Assembly: GCA_009783245.1 (NCBI GenBank)
Contig: WRHL01000003.1
Span: forward strand, 1-59,249
Source of the DNA: Coriobacteriia bacterium
GTDB lineage: Bacteria; Actinomycetota; Coriobacteriia; Coriobacteriales; UBA8131
Direction of reading: 5' to 3'
DNA: 59,249 nt
Below the pieces are notes generated by a model. The model was given only the letters and a program-made list of their open reading frames with translations. It searched no databases and was not told where the DNA came from. The position numbers and the translations under genes were made by a program. Of the stretch, positions 27,096 to 35,743 are shown piece by piece; the first letter of the stretch is position 1, and every line of letters starts with the position of its first letter.

Positions 27096-28101
27096 AACGG
27101 GATCCACCGGTTGCTTGACACGGCTTAAGCAGAGGGCGGCCGCGGCGCCTGGTCGTATCGGAACGGTCGCGCTGCTCTATGGCGGAACCTGCGGCGAGCG
27201 TGAGGTGTCCATTGCCAGCGGGACAAACGTAAGACGGGTGCTCGAGAAGGAGGGTCTGCATATCCACTTCATCGACACGGGGAGAGCGGGTTTCGTCGAG
27301 GAGCTGATCGCCACCAAGCCGGATGTGGCGTTTATCGCCCTACACGGGACGGGTGGGGAAGATGGTTGTATCCAGGGGCTTCTTGAGATGCTGGGCATCC
27401 CTTATACGCACAGCGGGGTTACTTCCAGCGCACTGGCCATGGATAAGGCTGTAACAAAGATACTGTATAAGGACTGTGGGCTGGCAACAGCAGCTTATGT
27501 GGAGCTGCCACACGGCCTGCGCCCCAAAACAACCGAGCTGGACGCGATCCTTGCGAGGATAGGGCTTCCCTGTGTGGTGAAGCCGACCTGCGACGGCTCC
27601 TCGCTGGGGGTCAGTCTTCCAAAGACCCGTGAGGAAGTTGAAGTGGCGCTTGACGAGGGCTTTGCAATAAGCGACACGTTGCTCATAGAGGAGTTCATAA
27701 AAGGCGTTGAGGTGACGGTCCCGGTTCTTGGCAATTGGCAAGAGGAACCACTTGCCCTCCCCGTTATCGAGATAATACCCAAGAACGAATTCTACGACTA
27801 TGAGTCAAAATATGCTGATGGAGGATCAACCCATCTCATCCCGGCACGGATAACGGCAGAATCAGCCGAGCGATGCAGTCAGGCAGCTATAGCAGCGCAT
27901 GCCGTGTTGAAGTGTGCCGGCATCTCGCGCACCGACATGATAGTCTCTGAGGACGGGACGCCCTGGCTCATAGAGACCAACACGGTTCCCGGCATGACGC
28001 ACACCTCTCTTATCCCCGAGAGCGCACGCCATTTCGGCCTCACAGACGGGGAGCTGTATCTGCTTCTCTTGGATTTCGCGCTTGAGCAGAACCAAGAATA
28101 G
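27088..28101 (+). CDS. ddl: D-alanine-D-alanine ligase
   Basis: A 337-residue ATP-grasp ligase making D-Ala-D-Ala for peptidoglycan. The start at 27088 (MDKTGSTG) is chosen for its GAGGAG ribosome site seven bases upstream; the open frame extends further to 27052. The N-terminal ALLYGGTCGEREVS, the central ALHGTGGEDGCIQG, the ATP-grasp loop KPTCDGSSLGVS, the YDYESKY segment and the metal-binding end IETNTVPGMT are all seen. The YDYESKY motif fits D-Ala specificity rather than D-lactate. Confidence 0.95.
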   Translation: MDKTGSTGCLTRLKQRAAAAPGRIGTVALLYGGTCGEREVSIASGTNVRRVLEKEGLHIHFIDTGRAGFVEELIATKPDVAFIALHGTGGEDGCIQGLLEMLGIPYTHSGVTSSALAMDKAVTKILYKDCGLATAAYVELPHGLRPKTTELDAILARIGLPCVVKPTCDGSSLGVSLPKTREEVEVALDEGFAISDTLLIEEFIKGVEVTVPVLGNWQEEPLALPVIEIIPKNEFYDYESKYADGGSTHLIPARITAESAERCSQAAIAAHAVLKCAGISRTDMIVSEDGTPWLIETNTVPGMTHTSLIPESARHFGLTDGELYLLLLDFALEQNQE

Positions 28102-28127
28102 AAGAGGATCAAGGACAAGGTGGTTGC

Positions 28128-29030
28128 ATGTATGACATAACGATTGTCGGCGCCGGCCCAGCGGGGCTCTCAGCAGCGATCACCGCACGCGCCCGCAACA
28201 AGAGCGTCCTGGTTGTTTCCAATCGTCTTGAGAACAGCCCCCTTGCCAAGGCGAAGATAATCGACAACTATCCCGGCGTGTCAAAGATCAGCGGTCGCGC
28301 TCTTCTCGAGCAGATGCAGGAACAGGCGCTGGGACTGGGGGTCGAGTTCTGTTTTGAGAGGGTGATATCCGTCCTGCCACTGGGAGAGCGGTTCTCTTTG
28401 ACAGCGGGCGACAGGCTCATTGAGGCTCGGTCTATCATCCTGGCGACCGGCGTCTCCGCGGACGCCCCCTTTCCGGGTGAAAGCGAGTTCCTAGGCCGAG
28501 GGGTGAGTTATTGTGCGACCTGCGACGGCATGCTCTATCGTACGGCGAAGGTCTGTGTTGTGGGGCTGGACGCCGAGGCGGTCACGGAGGCCAACTTCCT
28601 TGCAGAGATAGGCGCCGACGTATCCTTTCTTGCAAGGAAAGCGCCCACGGGACTCTCTGAGGGAATCGCGGTCAAGCTCGGCTCGGTCATCAACATCACA
28701 GGAGACATGATGGGCGTCACCGGTCTGACCTATAGAGAAGCAGACACGGATAAGACCGAGTCGATTACCTGTGCGGGCATCTTCATCCTCAGGCCGACGC
28801 TTGCTCCGGATACCCTGTTGGCCGGGTTAGAGCTGAAAGAGAACAGTATCATCGTAGACAGGGGCATGAGCACAAACATACCAGGCGTCTTTGCTGCTGG
28901 CGACTGCACCGGAAAGCCTTTGCAGATCGCAAAAGCCGTGGGCGAAGGCCAGCTGGCCTGTTTCTCGGCAATCGAATCTTTGGGTTGGTACCAGGGAAAA
29001 CCGGATACCACCCAAGGCACAAGCAAATAA
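28128..29030 (+). CDS. Thioredoxin-reductase-like flavoprotein, NADPH motif lost
   Basis: A 300-residue FAD protein of the thioredoxin reductase fold. It has the N-terminal GAGPAGLSAA dinucleotide site, the redox pair in CATCDG (residues 133-138) and the C-terminal FAAGDCTG. The second dinucleotide site is degraded: the expected GGGxSA and HRRxxxR stretches read VVGLDAEAV and LARKAPTG. Ferredoxin-dependent flavin thioredoxin reductases of anaerobes lack these same motifs, so ferredoxin or another non-NADPH donor is a reasonable inference. It follows ddl by 26 bases. Confidence 0.85.
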   Translation: MYDITIVGAGPAGLSAAITARARNKSVLVVSNRLENSPLAKAKIIDNYPGVSKISGRALLEQMQEQALGLGVEFCFERVISVLPLGERFSLTAGDRLIEARSIILATGVSADAPFPGESEFLGRGVSYCATCDGMLYRTAKVCVVGLDAEAVTEANFLAEIGADVSFLARKAPTGLSEGIAVKLGSVINITGDMMGVTGLTYREADTDKTESITCAGIFILRPTLAPDTLLAGLELKENSIIVDRGMSTNIPGVFAAGDCTGKPLQIAKAVGEGQLACFSAIESLGWYQGKPDTTQGTSK

Positions 29031-29041
29031 TAGGTACTTCC

Positions 29042-29626
29042 CTAGAGGTTCTTGCTGTAGAGGACCAGCTCATGATCGAGGTCAGCAATTTTAATGGGCT
29101 GGCGACCGCTCTCAAAGACATACCCGAGGCTTTGCCAGAACTGCACGCCTCGCTCCTCCAGCGGGATCGCGAAGATGCTGGTTGCTTCGACTTCCGAGCG
29201 CAAGGCGAAGTTCTCGATCCTCGCGACGATAGACGAACCGATACCCTGAAGGCGGAAGTCCGGGTGTATGACGAGGTGCTGGATAACCCAGGCGCCCTTC
29301 TGTGGCCAATTGAAGACCACCAGCGCGTATCCCGTCAGGTCCTTTCCCCAATAGGCCCTGAACAGGAGTTTGTCTGAAGCCTCTTTACCAGGAAGTATGC
29401 TGATCTCCTCCTCAAAGGAGATGACTTCGTTTGTGAGGCCTACCAACATGTTGATACCAGAGAGCGCCAGCTTACGCATGGTCTCGATCTCAGAGAACTC
29501 GATCTTTGCGAGCTGGCTGACAAAGGCACAGTCCACCCGCAGACCATCAATCATCGATCGGTTCCTCATCAGGGACTCAAAGCCCTTAGGGGGCTCTTCG
29601 CCGGTAGGAAGAGGGTTCCTGGGCAT
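29042..29626 (-). CDS. GNAT family N-acetyltransferase
   Basis: A 194-residue acetyltransferase-fold protein. The acetyl-CoA loop is in HPDFRLQGIGSSIVARI (RxxGxG) and the later segment FWQSLGYV is typical motif B. The N-terminal about 50 residues are unusual and may be a small extra domain or linker. The ATG at 29626 has AAGGA about 12 bases upstream. The substrate is unknown. Convergent with the flavoprotein gene, 11 bases apart. Confidence 0.8.
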   Translation of the reverse strand: MPRNPLPTGEEPPKGFESLMRNRSMIDGLRVDCAFVSQLAKIEFSEIETMRKLALSGINMLVGLTNEVISFEEEISILPGKEASDKLLFRAYWGKDLTGYALVVFNWPQKGAWVIQHLVIHPDFRLQGIGSSIVARIENFALRSEVEATSIFAIPLEERGVQFWQSLGYVFESGRQPIKIADLDHELVLYSKNL

Positions 29627-29786
29627 ATACCACCGTCCTTCAACTCAAGAAGCGGCTTGGGGGGAGACTCTAGTCTAACAGAGCGGGTCTCCTCGATAAC
29701 GCCTTGTTCAGGCATTGTTACCGTTTCTACACAAGACGCTGACATTCCTCTCACATACACACAGAGTGCAAATGAAACGCCATTGG

Positions 29787-29792
29787 TATAAT
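29787..29792 (+). promoter_or_regulatory. Perfect -10 box six bases before an ATG
   Basis: TATAAT at 29787-29792 is followed by six bases and the ATG at 29799, so transcription would start at or beside the start codon. The -35 region is weak. Confidence 0.5.
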
Positions 29793-29798
29793 CAGTCT

Positions 29799-30545
29799 AT
29801 GAAAAAGACACCGCTTGACAGCCCGGGGCGCTTCCAGGATCCATTGGGCGACTATATGAAGACGGCACAGTCCTCCAGGAATAGACACCTGGCGCATTAC
29901 CCTGCCGTCGACGTCTCCTACAGAGGGTTCTACGGAGACTTCAGGCCGCAAGGAAAAGAAGGAACAGTCTTCCTCAGCAGCTCAGAGGGGATAATCGGTA
30001 CAGAGTTACTGCTGAGAGAGGAGGGGGAGGCCCTGGGGCTCTATGTCCGCGACAATCGCCGCATCGCTGTTCTCGATAAAAGCCTCTCGGACAGGATAAA
30101 AGGTTTTCTCGGTTTGGGATGGATGGTCCGCTGTTTCCTAGCCTATGTGGTCTTCCAATCCGAGGAGAAGGCATTCTCCGCCTATTTCGCCTGTTTCTGC
30201 TATGACGTAGAGCTGGAAGATGAGCACAGAAAGGCCCTGGAAGGATTCATAGGCAACATGACCGACCGAATAGCCAGCGCCGCCCACCCAAGCTTGGATT
30301 TGACGCAGGAGCAGTTCGTCAGGGTTCTGGAAAGCGCGGGGGAGTGGTTCTTGACCAAGGATGAGCCCTGGCCGGAGCTGCCAAAGGGCTCCATCTATTA
30401 CAAGCGCCGACGAACCCTCAACGACAGGCTCATCGGCGCCGCTCTTAAGGGGAACAAGGGTTGCGTCGTTATGTCGTGGACCGCAACGGCTCTTATCGTC
30501 GCTGCGGTCGCCTTTGCAATCTGGTTCTTCTTCTTCTCAAGCTGA
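29799..30545 (+). CDS. C-terminal tail-anchored protein, unknown function
   Basis: A 248-residue protein starting MKKTPLDSPGRF. It is soluble for about 220 residues, with a hydrophobic patch (FLGLGWMVRCFLAYVVFQ) near the middle, and ends in a strong single membrane span (TALIVAAVAFAIWFFFFSS), so it should be anchored by its tail. No family was recognised. The frame is open upstream to 29715, but ATG 29799 sits just after a perfect -10 box and may be leaderless. It is convergent with rplI, five bases apart. Confidence 0.7.
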   Translation: MKKTPLDSPGRFQDPLGDYMKTAQSSRNRHLAHYPAVDVSYRGFYGDFRPQGKEGTVFLSSSEGIIGTELLLREEGEALGLYVRDNRRIAVLDKSLSDRIKGFLGLGWMVRCFLAYVVFQSEEKAFSAYFACFCYDVELEDEHRKALEGFIGNMTDRIASAAHPSLDLTQEQFVRVLESAGEWFLTKDEPWPELPKGSIYYKRRRTLNDRLIGAALKGNKGCVVMSWTATALIVAAVAFAIWFFFFSS

Positions 30546-30549
30546 AGGC

Positions 30550-31344
30550 CTAAGACAGCTCTTCAGGCTCGCCTTCCTCGGTAGACTCAGCCGCTGTATC
30601 CTCGGCTATGGCCTCGGGTTCAACCGCGTCAGCAGCAGCAGGCTCATCAACAATGGCCTCGATTGCGTCTTCGACCGGCTCAGTGTCTCCCAGAGCCTCA
30701 ACAGCCGCCGCTTCAGCATCATCTGCGAGCTCTGCGGGCTCAGCGCCCTCGGCGTCAGCCGCGTCCAAAACAGCATCTGCCTCGACAACCTCATCAGCCA
30801 CAGCCTCATCAGCCGCAACCTCATCAGCCACAGCCTCATCTGACGCAGTCTCATCAGTCACAGCTTCGACCTCGGGCTTCTCAAGCTCGGCGAGTTTCTT
30901 CTCGTCGACCACCTCGATGACGATATTCGCCTTGGTGTCACGGTAGATGTTCACTGAAGCCGCGTGCTCGCCGGCGCGCTTGATGACCTCCTGGAGGTCG
31001 ACGCGCTTCCGATCGATGTCAAGGCCGAACTTCGCGTTGAGTGCGTTTGCGACCTGCTGGGGAGTGACAGAACCAAAGAGCTGCCCCTCTTCGCCGACCT
31101 TCGCCCCAATGCGGATCCTTTGACCCTCAAGGGCAGCCAACAGCTTGTCAGCGGTGTCAAGCCGAGCCTCCTCGCGCTTAGCGATATTGTGCTTTCTCAG
31201 CTCGAGCTGCTTAAGGTTTCCCTTGGTCGCCTGAATGGCGATCTTCTTGGGAAAGAGGTAGTTAACGGCGTATCCGGTGGCAACATCGACAACGTCGCCT
31301 TCTCCGCCCCTTCCCTTGAGCTCTTCCAAAAGGATTACTTTCAT
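30550..31344 (-). CDS. rplI: 50S ribosomal protein L9 with long acidic tail
   Basis: Residues 1-150 are ordinary L9: the start MKVILLEELKGRGGEGDVVDV, the long central helix and the C-terminal domain. About 112 more residues follow, almost all Ala, Glu, Asp, Val and Thr with near-repeats such as ADEAVADEV. Typical L9 is about 150 residues. The tail is low-complexity and acidic, probably disordered. Part of rpsF-ssb-rpsR-rplI. Confidence 0.95.
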   Translation of the reverse strand: MKVILLEELKGRGGEGDVVDVATGYAVNYLFPKKIAIQATKGNLKQLELRKHNIAKREEARLDTADKLLAALEGQRIRIGAKVGEEGQLFGSVTPQQVANALNAKFGLDIDRKRVDLQEVIKRAGEHAASVNIYRDTKANIVIEVVDEKKLAELEKPEVEAVTDETASDEAVADEVAADEAVADEVVEADAVLDAADAEGAEPAELADDAEAAAVEALGDTEPVEDAIEAIVDEPAAADAVEPEAIAEDTAAESTEEGEPEELS

Positions 31345-31354
31345 GTCGGGCCCC

Positions 31355-31618
31355 CTAACTGCGGTTCCTGCGGTCGATGCGACCGCTTACAACGGGAAGC
31401 GCATAAGGGACCAGAGCCATCTCGCGAGCGCGTTTGATGGCGTTTGCGATGTCATGCTGATGCTGCGTGCAGGTACCGGTGACGCGTCGAGGCTTGATCT
31501 TCCCACGGTCAGTCATGTACTTGCGCAACAGTGCGACATCCTTATAATCGATGAACTTCACATCATCTTTGCAGAACTGGCAGTACTTCTTGCGTTGTTG
31601 GCGTACGTATTCAGCCAC
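31355..31618 (-). CDS. rpsR: 30S ribosomal protein S18
   Basis: An 87-residue S18. The start has YCQFCKDD, and with a later Cys (GTCTQHQ) this suggests the zinc-binding form. The core [19 protein letters not shown] and RRVTGTC are family hallmarks. It lies 10 bases before rplI and after ssb. Confidence 0.96.
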   Translation of the reverse strand: MAEYVRQQRKKYCQFCKDDVKFIDYKDVALLRKYMTDRGKIKPRRVTGTCTQHQHDIANAIKRAREMALVPYALPVVSGRIDRRNRS

Positions 31619-31671
31619 GCTAATCTCCTTCTTCTATCTATGTTCTGTGACGCCGATAAGAACAGCGTCGA

Positions 31672-32088
31672 TCAGAACGGGATGTCCTCATCGTAGACGG
31701 TGATTTCCGGTGCCGGAGGAATCTCTACTTCCTTGATCGGTTGGCTGGGCAGGGAGCTGCCACGAGCGCTGAGGAACTCGATCTCGTCGATGATGACCTC
31801 CAGCTTCGAGCGCTTCTGCCCCTCATTCTCCCACTGGCTCCAACGGAGCTTTCCTTCAATGGCCACCTTCGACCCTTTTGAAAGAAAGGCAGAAACGGCT
31901 TCTGCGCGGGGGCCGAACATCGTGCAGTTGATGTAATTGGGGAAATCCTCCCACTCTCCGGTGCTCTGATTCTTACGACGGTCATTCACCGCAACGCCAA
32001 TACCTAGAACGGGGATTCCTGTTGCGGTTGCGCGCAACTCGGGATCACGAGTCAGATTTCCACTGATAAGGACCTTATTTATACTCAT
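31672..32088 (-). CDS. ssb: Single-stranded DNA-binding protein
   Basis: A 138-residue SSB with an OB fold (MSINKVLISGNLTRDPELR, aromatic residues in the middle) and the conserved acidic C-terminal tip YDEDIPF that recruits partners. The linker is short, about 20 residues. Between rpsF and rpsR, the common ribosomal placing. Confidence 0.95.
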   Translation of the reverse strand: MSINKVLISGNLTRDPELRATATGIPVLGIGVAVNDRRKNQSTGEWEDFPNYINCTMFGPRAEAVSAFLSKGSKVAIEGKLRWSQWENEGQKRSKLEVIIDEIEFLSARGSSLPSQPIKEVEIPPAPEITVYDEDIPF

Positions 32089-32143
32089 GTCTAACCACCT
32101 TTTTGGTCTACTACTCTTTACAGGATTACTTGGCCCGATACTG

Positions 32144-32437
32144 TTAGTCTCGATCTGCTCGAGCGACGATCATAAAGCGCTTCACAGCGTCTGTGATGCG
32201 TAACACCCGGTCGATCTCCTCGATACTGTTAGGGGCAGCATGGAAATCGATCAGGACATAATCGCCGTCGGTCAGCCTGTCTACTTCGAACGCGAGCTTC
32301 TTCTTGCCCCACTCGTCGGTGTTATCGACCACGCCGCCCTGTGAGGTGATAGCAGTATCAATCCTCTTGAGGGCAGCAAGGCGATCTTCTTCTTCGAGTG
32401 AGGGGTTGATGAAGAACAGCAGTTCATAAGCCTTCAT
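32144..32437 (-). CDS. rpsF: 30S ribosomal protein S6
   Basis: A 97-residue S6, starting MKAYELLFFINPSL and containing DEWGKKKLAFEVDRLTDGDY. First gene of the rpsF-ssb-rpsR-rplI operon, with a good promoter 70 bases upstream. Confidence 0.96.
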   Translation of the reverse strand: MKAYELLFFINPSLEEEDRLAALKRIDTAITSQGGVVDNTDEWGKKKLAFEVDRLTDGDYVLIDFHAAPNSIEEIDRVLRITDAVKRFMIVARADRD

Positions 32438-32507
32438 ATTTCACCTCCTCTGGACTTGTGCGGCTCAGGTGTTGAAGGTAACACCCAAACAGGAAAAGTG
32501 CCCGCGT

Positions 32508-32536
32508 AGTGTACCACTCACCACAAAAAGCTGCAA
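32508..32536 (-). promoter_or_regulatory. Promoter of rpsF operon
   Basis: Minus strand: -35 TTGCAG (32531-32536), exactly 17 bases, -10 TACACT (32508-32513). The rest of the 396-bp gap between rpsF and dnaB shows no gene; the dnaB promoter was not resolved, although TATCAT at 32745-32750 is a possible -10. Confidence 0.7.
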
Positions 32537-32833
32537 ATTGTAACAATAAGAGAACCGACCGATCCAACGCATCAAGTTGTCTCAAGCCTAGCCACAAAAC
32601 CGTGCCAAAGCGGAAAACGGGCGACGTCGGGAAAAAAGAGCTCCAACGGAACCGCTGCAAACACGGATCCAAACCGCCGATTCAGAAAAGAACGAAAAGC
32701 GCGAAAACAGCCCCAAGACAGACTCTTTCAGCGGAGAAATGCGCTATCATCGTATGCCCACAAGAAAAGGGCCCGGCGCTTGCTGGGGCAGCTCTGATCG
32801 GGAGAAGACAGAAGGGGTCTCAGAGAAACGGAT

Positions 32834-34180
32834 ATGCCAGAGTCGATCATTAAAACACCCCCCCAAAACGTAGACGCGGAGAAATCCGTACTTGCCGCCA
32901 TGCTCCTCAACAAGGATGTTGTGGATGAGATCATCGCCCGCATCGCGCCCCAGGCCTTCTATCGCCATGCCCACCAGAAGATCTTCACAGCAATGATCGA
33001 GCTCTCCGAGCGCCATGTTCCCATTGACCACCTCAGCCTGGCAGAGCGCCTTGAAGCGCGAGGGGAGTTGAAGGATGTAGGCGGCAAGGCCTATATCATC
33101 GAGCTGGCAAACAACGACTACGCGCTGTATAACTGGAGCCATCATGTCGAGATCGTAAAACGAGAAGCGCTGCTCAGGGACCTCATCAGGGCAGCCAACG
33201 GCATCGAGGCGCTGGGATTCAGCGACACCGACGATGCGAATAAAGCAGTCGAACAGGCCGAGAAGATCCTGTTCGAGGTCACAAACAAAAGGGTGGAATC
33301 GAACTTCCTTCCCATTGAGAAGCTGCTCAGCGACTCGGTGGCGATGTTCGAGAAGATGGCAGACAATAAGTCTCCCATCCTGGGCGTGCCTACCGGCTTC
33401 AGCGAGGTTGACAAGCTGCTCGCTGGCCTACGCGGCGGAGACCTGGTGGTCCTTGCGGCGCGGCCTGGAATAGGGAAGACTGCGCTGGCGCTCAACATCG
33501 CCGTCAATGCGGCCAGCAAAGGCACTACCATAGCGTTCTTCTCGTTGGAGATGCCCGCCTCGCAGCTCACACAGAGGATCATGAGCTCAGAGTCCTCGGT
33601 CGATTACCAAAAGATGCGCACGGCGCAACTGAATGATGCGGACTGGAAGGACATAGTCAGAACCTGCTCGGTACTCAGCGAGTATCAGTTCTTCATCGAC
33701 GACACGCCGGGTCTGACTATCACCGAGATGCGTGCGAAAGCACGTCGACAACTACAGCGCGTGGAGCAGGGCATCATCATAGTTGACTACCTGCAGCTCA
33801 TGCAGGCCACGGGGAGCAACGCCCAGGACCGCTGGGTGGCAGTGGGTGACATCTCGCGCGGGTTGAAGATCCTCGCGAAAGAGCTCGACATGCCCATACT
33901 GGCCCTCAGCCAGCTTTCCCGCGCCGTCGAGGGACACAAGAACAAGCGGCCGCAACTTTCTGACCTGCGGGAGTCAGGGAATATCGAGCAGGATGCAGAC
34001 GTGGTGCTGTTCTTGGACCGCTCCCTTTACGAGGAGGAAGCCAACACGGTAGGGCGCCCAGACCCGGGGATGGCGAAGCTCATCGTGGGCAAGAACCGCA
34101 ACGGCCCCACCCGCGACATCGACCTGGTATTCGATGCCGCTTTTACCCGCTTCAGGGATTACTACCGCCCACAGGCCTGA
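32834..34180 (+). CDS. dnaB: Replicative DNA helicase DnaB
   Basis: A 448-residue hexameric helicase. The N-terminal domain starts PPQNVDAEKSVLAAML; the RecA-like core has Walker A ARPGIGKTALALN, Walker B IIVDYLQLM and the H4/arginine-finger region SQLSRAVEGHKNKRPQLSD. No intein is present. It is divergent from rpsF rather than following rplI, an uncommon arrangement, and it converges on rmuC. Confidence 0.97.
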   Translation: MPESIIKTPPQNVDAEKSVLAAMLLNKDVVDEIIARIAPQAFYRHAHQKIFTAMIELSERHVPIDHLSLAERLEARGELKDVGGKAYIIELANNDYALYNWSHHVEIVKREALLRDLIRAANGIEALGFSDTDDANKAVEQAEKILFEVTNKRVESNFLPIEKLLSDSVAMFEKMADNKSPILGVPTGFSEVDKLLAGLRGGDLVVLAARPGIGKTALALNIAVNAASKGTTIAFFSLEMPASQLTQRIMSSESSVDYQKMRTAQLNDADWKDIVRTCSVLSEYQFFIDDTPGLTITEMRAKARRQLQRVEQGIIIVDYLQLMQATGSNAQDRWVAVGDISRGLKILAKELDMPILALSQLSRAVEGHKNKRPQLSDLRESGNIEQDADVVLFLDRSLYEEEANTVGRPDPGMAKLIVGKNRNGPTRDIDLVFDAAFTRFRDYYRPQA

Positions 34181-34206
34181 CAAGACAAAGCGCGGCAGGC
34201 GAGCGG

Positions 34207-35604
34207 TTATTCTTCTTCAACCTCGATCACCGCAGCCTCTCCGGTCTCCTCAGCAGCGTCAGCAGCGTCAGTGGCCTCCAATAGGCCGGCCGCAACGCCC
34301 ACTGGCAGGCCCTGCACCTTGCGCAGCTTGCCGCTGATGACCCGGGTCCTGGTCTCAACCCTGCCGATCTCGTTGGAGGCGGCATCGAGCTTCTTCTTCA
34401 CGCTCTCCAAAACCCCGGTGAACTTGCCGAACTCCGTCTTCACCTGGCCGAGCAGCGTCCATACCTCGCTGGAGCGCTTCTCCACGGCTAAGGAACGGAA
34501 GCCCATCTGCAGGCTGTTGAGGAAGGCCACCAGGTTGGTGGGGCCCACTACAACCACCTGGAACTCCCGTTGCAACTGGTCGGAGAGCCCCGGTATCCGC
34601 AGGATCTCGGCATACAGGCTCTCGGTGGGCACGAACATGATGGCGAACTCCGTGGTCAGCGGCGGATTGAGGTATTTATCGTGGATGGTGCGGGCAAAGG
34701 TCTTCAGTGAGATGACCAGGCGCTTGATGAGCTCCTCGGGCTTCTCGTCACTCTTGCCGTCATAGGCATTGAGCAGGCGCTCGTAGTCCTCTATGGGGAA
34801 TTTCGAGTCGATGGGCAAAAGCACCTCGTCCACACCATCCTCGCCGCGCCCGGGCAATCGGATGGCGAACTCGACCCGCTCCTGGCTGCGCTTCTTGGTC
34901 TGGGCGTTGCTGGTGAACTGCTCTGGCGAGAGGTACTGCTCCAGTATGGCGCCCAGCTGGTACTCACCAAAGGTACCACGGGCCTTGACGTTGGACAGGA
35001 CGTTGTTCAGGTCGCTGACCCCGCTTGCGAGGCTCTGCATCTCGCCCAAACCCTTATGCACTTCTTCCAGCCGGGTGCTGATCAGCGCGAAGCTCTCGGA
35101 GAAGCGCTTCTCCACGGTTTCCTGGAGTTTCTCGTCAACGGTCTTGCGCATCTCCTCCAGCTTGACGGCATTGTCGCTTTGCATGCTGCCCAGCTGCTTC
35201 TCCATGCTCTCGCGGATCTCCTTGAACTGCTTGCCCAGCTCCTCGCGGTTCTCGCGCAGCGTCTTTGAGGTCTCCTCGCGGGTCGCCCGCTGCTGCCCCT
35301 GACTCTCCTCGCGGCTGCGGCCGAACTCATCGCGGATGAGGCTGTCCATGCGCAAGAAGGAGGCGTCAAAGGCCTCAAGGCGATGTTGTTGGAGCTCAAG
35401 CCGGGTCTGCGTCGCGTCAAGCTTCTCCTGCGCGACCTCCAGCTGCTGTTTGAGCGCCGTAAGCTCCTGTGTGGGGTCGACGTTCTTGCGGCGGCGTAGG
35501 ATTGCGATGAGTATGGCGATGATGTAAACGATGGGAATCAAGAGGATTGCCAGTATGACAAGCTCGGGGAGACCCATCCCCAAAAAAGGCCCTGCAGCGA
35601 ACAT
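34207..35604 (-). CDS. rmuC: DNA recombination protein RmuC
   Basis: A 465-residue RmuC-family protein from ATG 35604, chosen for its AAGGAG site eight bases upstream; the frame stays open to 36240. Residues 11-36 form a membrane span, residues about 45-160 a long coiled coil, and about 165-400 the RmuC nuclease-like domain (GTFGEYQLGAILEQYLSP, LPIDSKFPIEDYERL, FVPTESLYAEIL). The C-terminus is an acidic Ala-rich tail. RmuC limits rearrangements between inverted repeats. Confidence 0.93.
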   Translation of the reverse strand: MFAAGPFLGMGLPELVILAILLIPIVYIIAILIAILRRRKNVDPTQELTALKQQLEVAQEKLDATQTRLELQQHRLEAFDASFLRMDSLIRDEFGRSREESQGQQRATREETSKTLRENREELGKQFKEIRESMEKQLGSMQSDNAVKLEEMRKTVDEKLQETVEKRFSESFALISTRLEEVHKGLGEMQSLASGVSDLNNVLSNVKARGTFGEYQLGAILEQYLSPEQFTSNAQTKKRSQERVEFAIRLPGRGEDGVDEVLLPIDSKFPIEDYERLLNAYDGKSDEKPEELIKRLVISLKTFARTIHDKYLNPPLTTEFAIMFVPTESLYAEILRIPGLSDQLQREFQVVVVGPTNLVAFLNSLQMGFRSLAVEKRSSEVWTLLGQVKTEFGKFTGVLESVKKKLDAASNEIGRVETRTRVISGKLRKVQGLPVGVAAGLLEATDAADAAEETGEAAVIEVEEE

Positions 35605-35743
35605 AGACTCAACTCCTTGCAGTACAGGGACAAGCTGCGCCATCCCTTTTCTTTTCATAATACTATAAACCGTTGCGGCAAATCGAAAGCACGGCGCTGC
35701 GGTATACTTAAGCCCCTCAAAACGGGGCAGGCGAAAGGAAACA

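Noticed and set aside
32509-32853. 114-residue frame in the rpsF-dnaB gap
   Set aside because: It runs over the rpsF promoter and into dnaB, is Lys/Gln-rich without structure and has no family.
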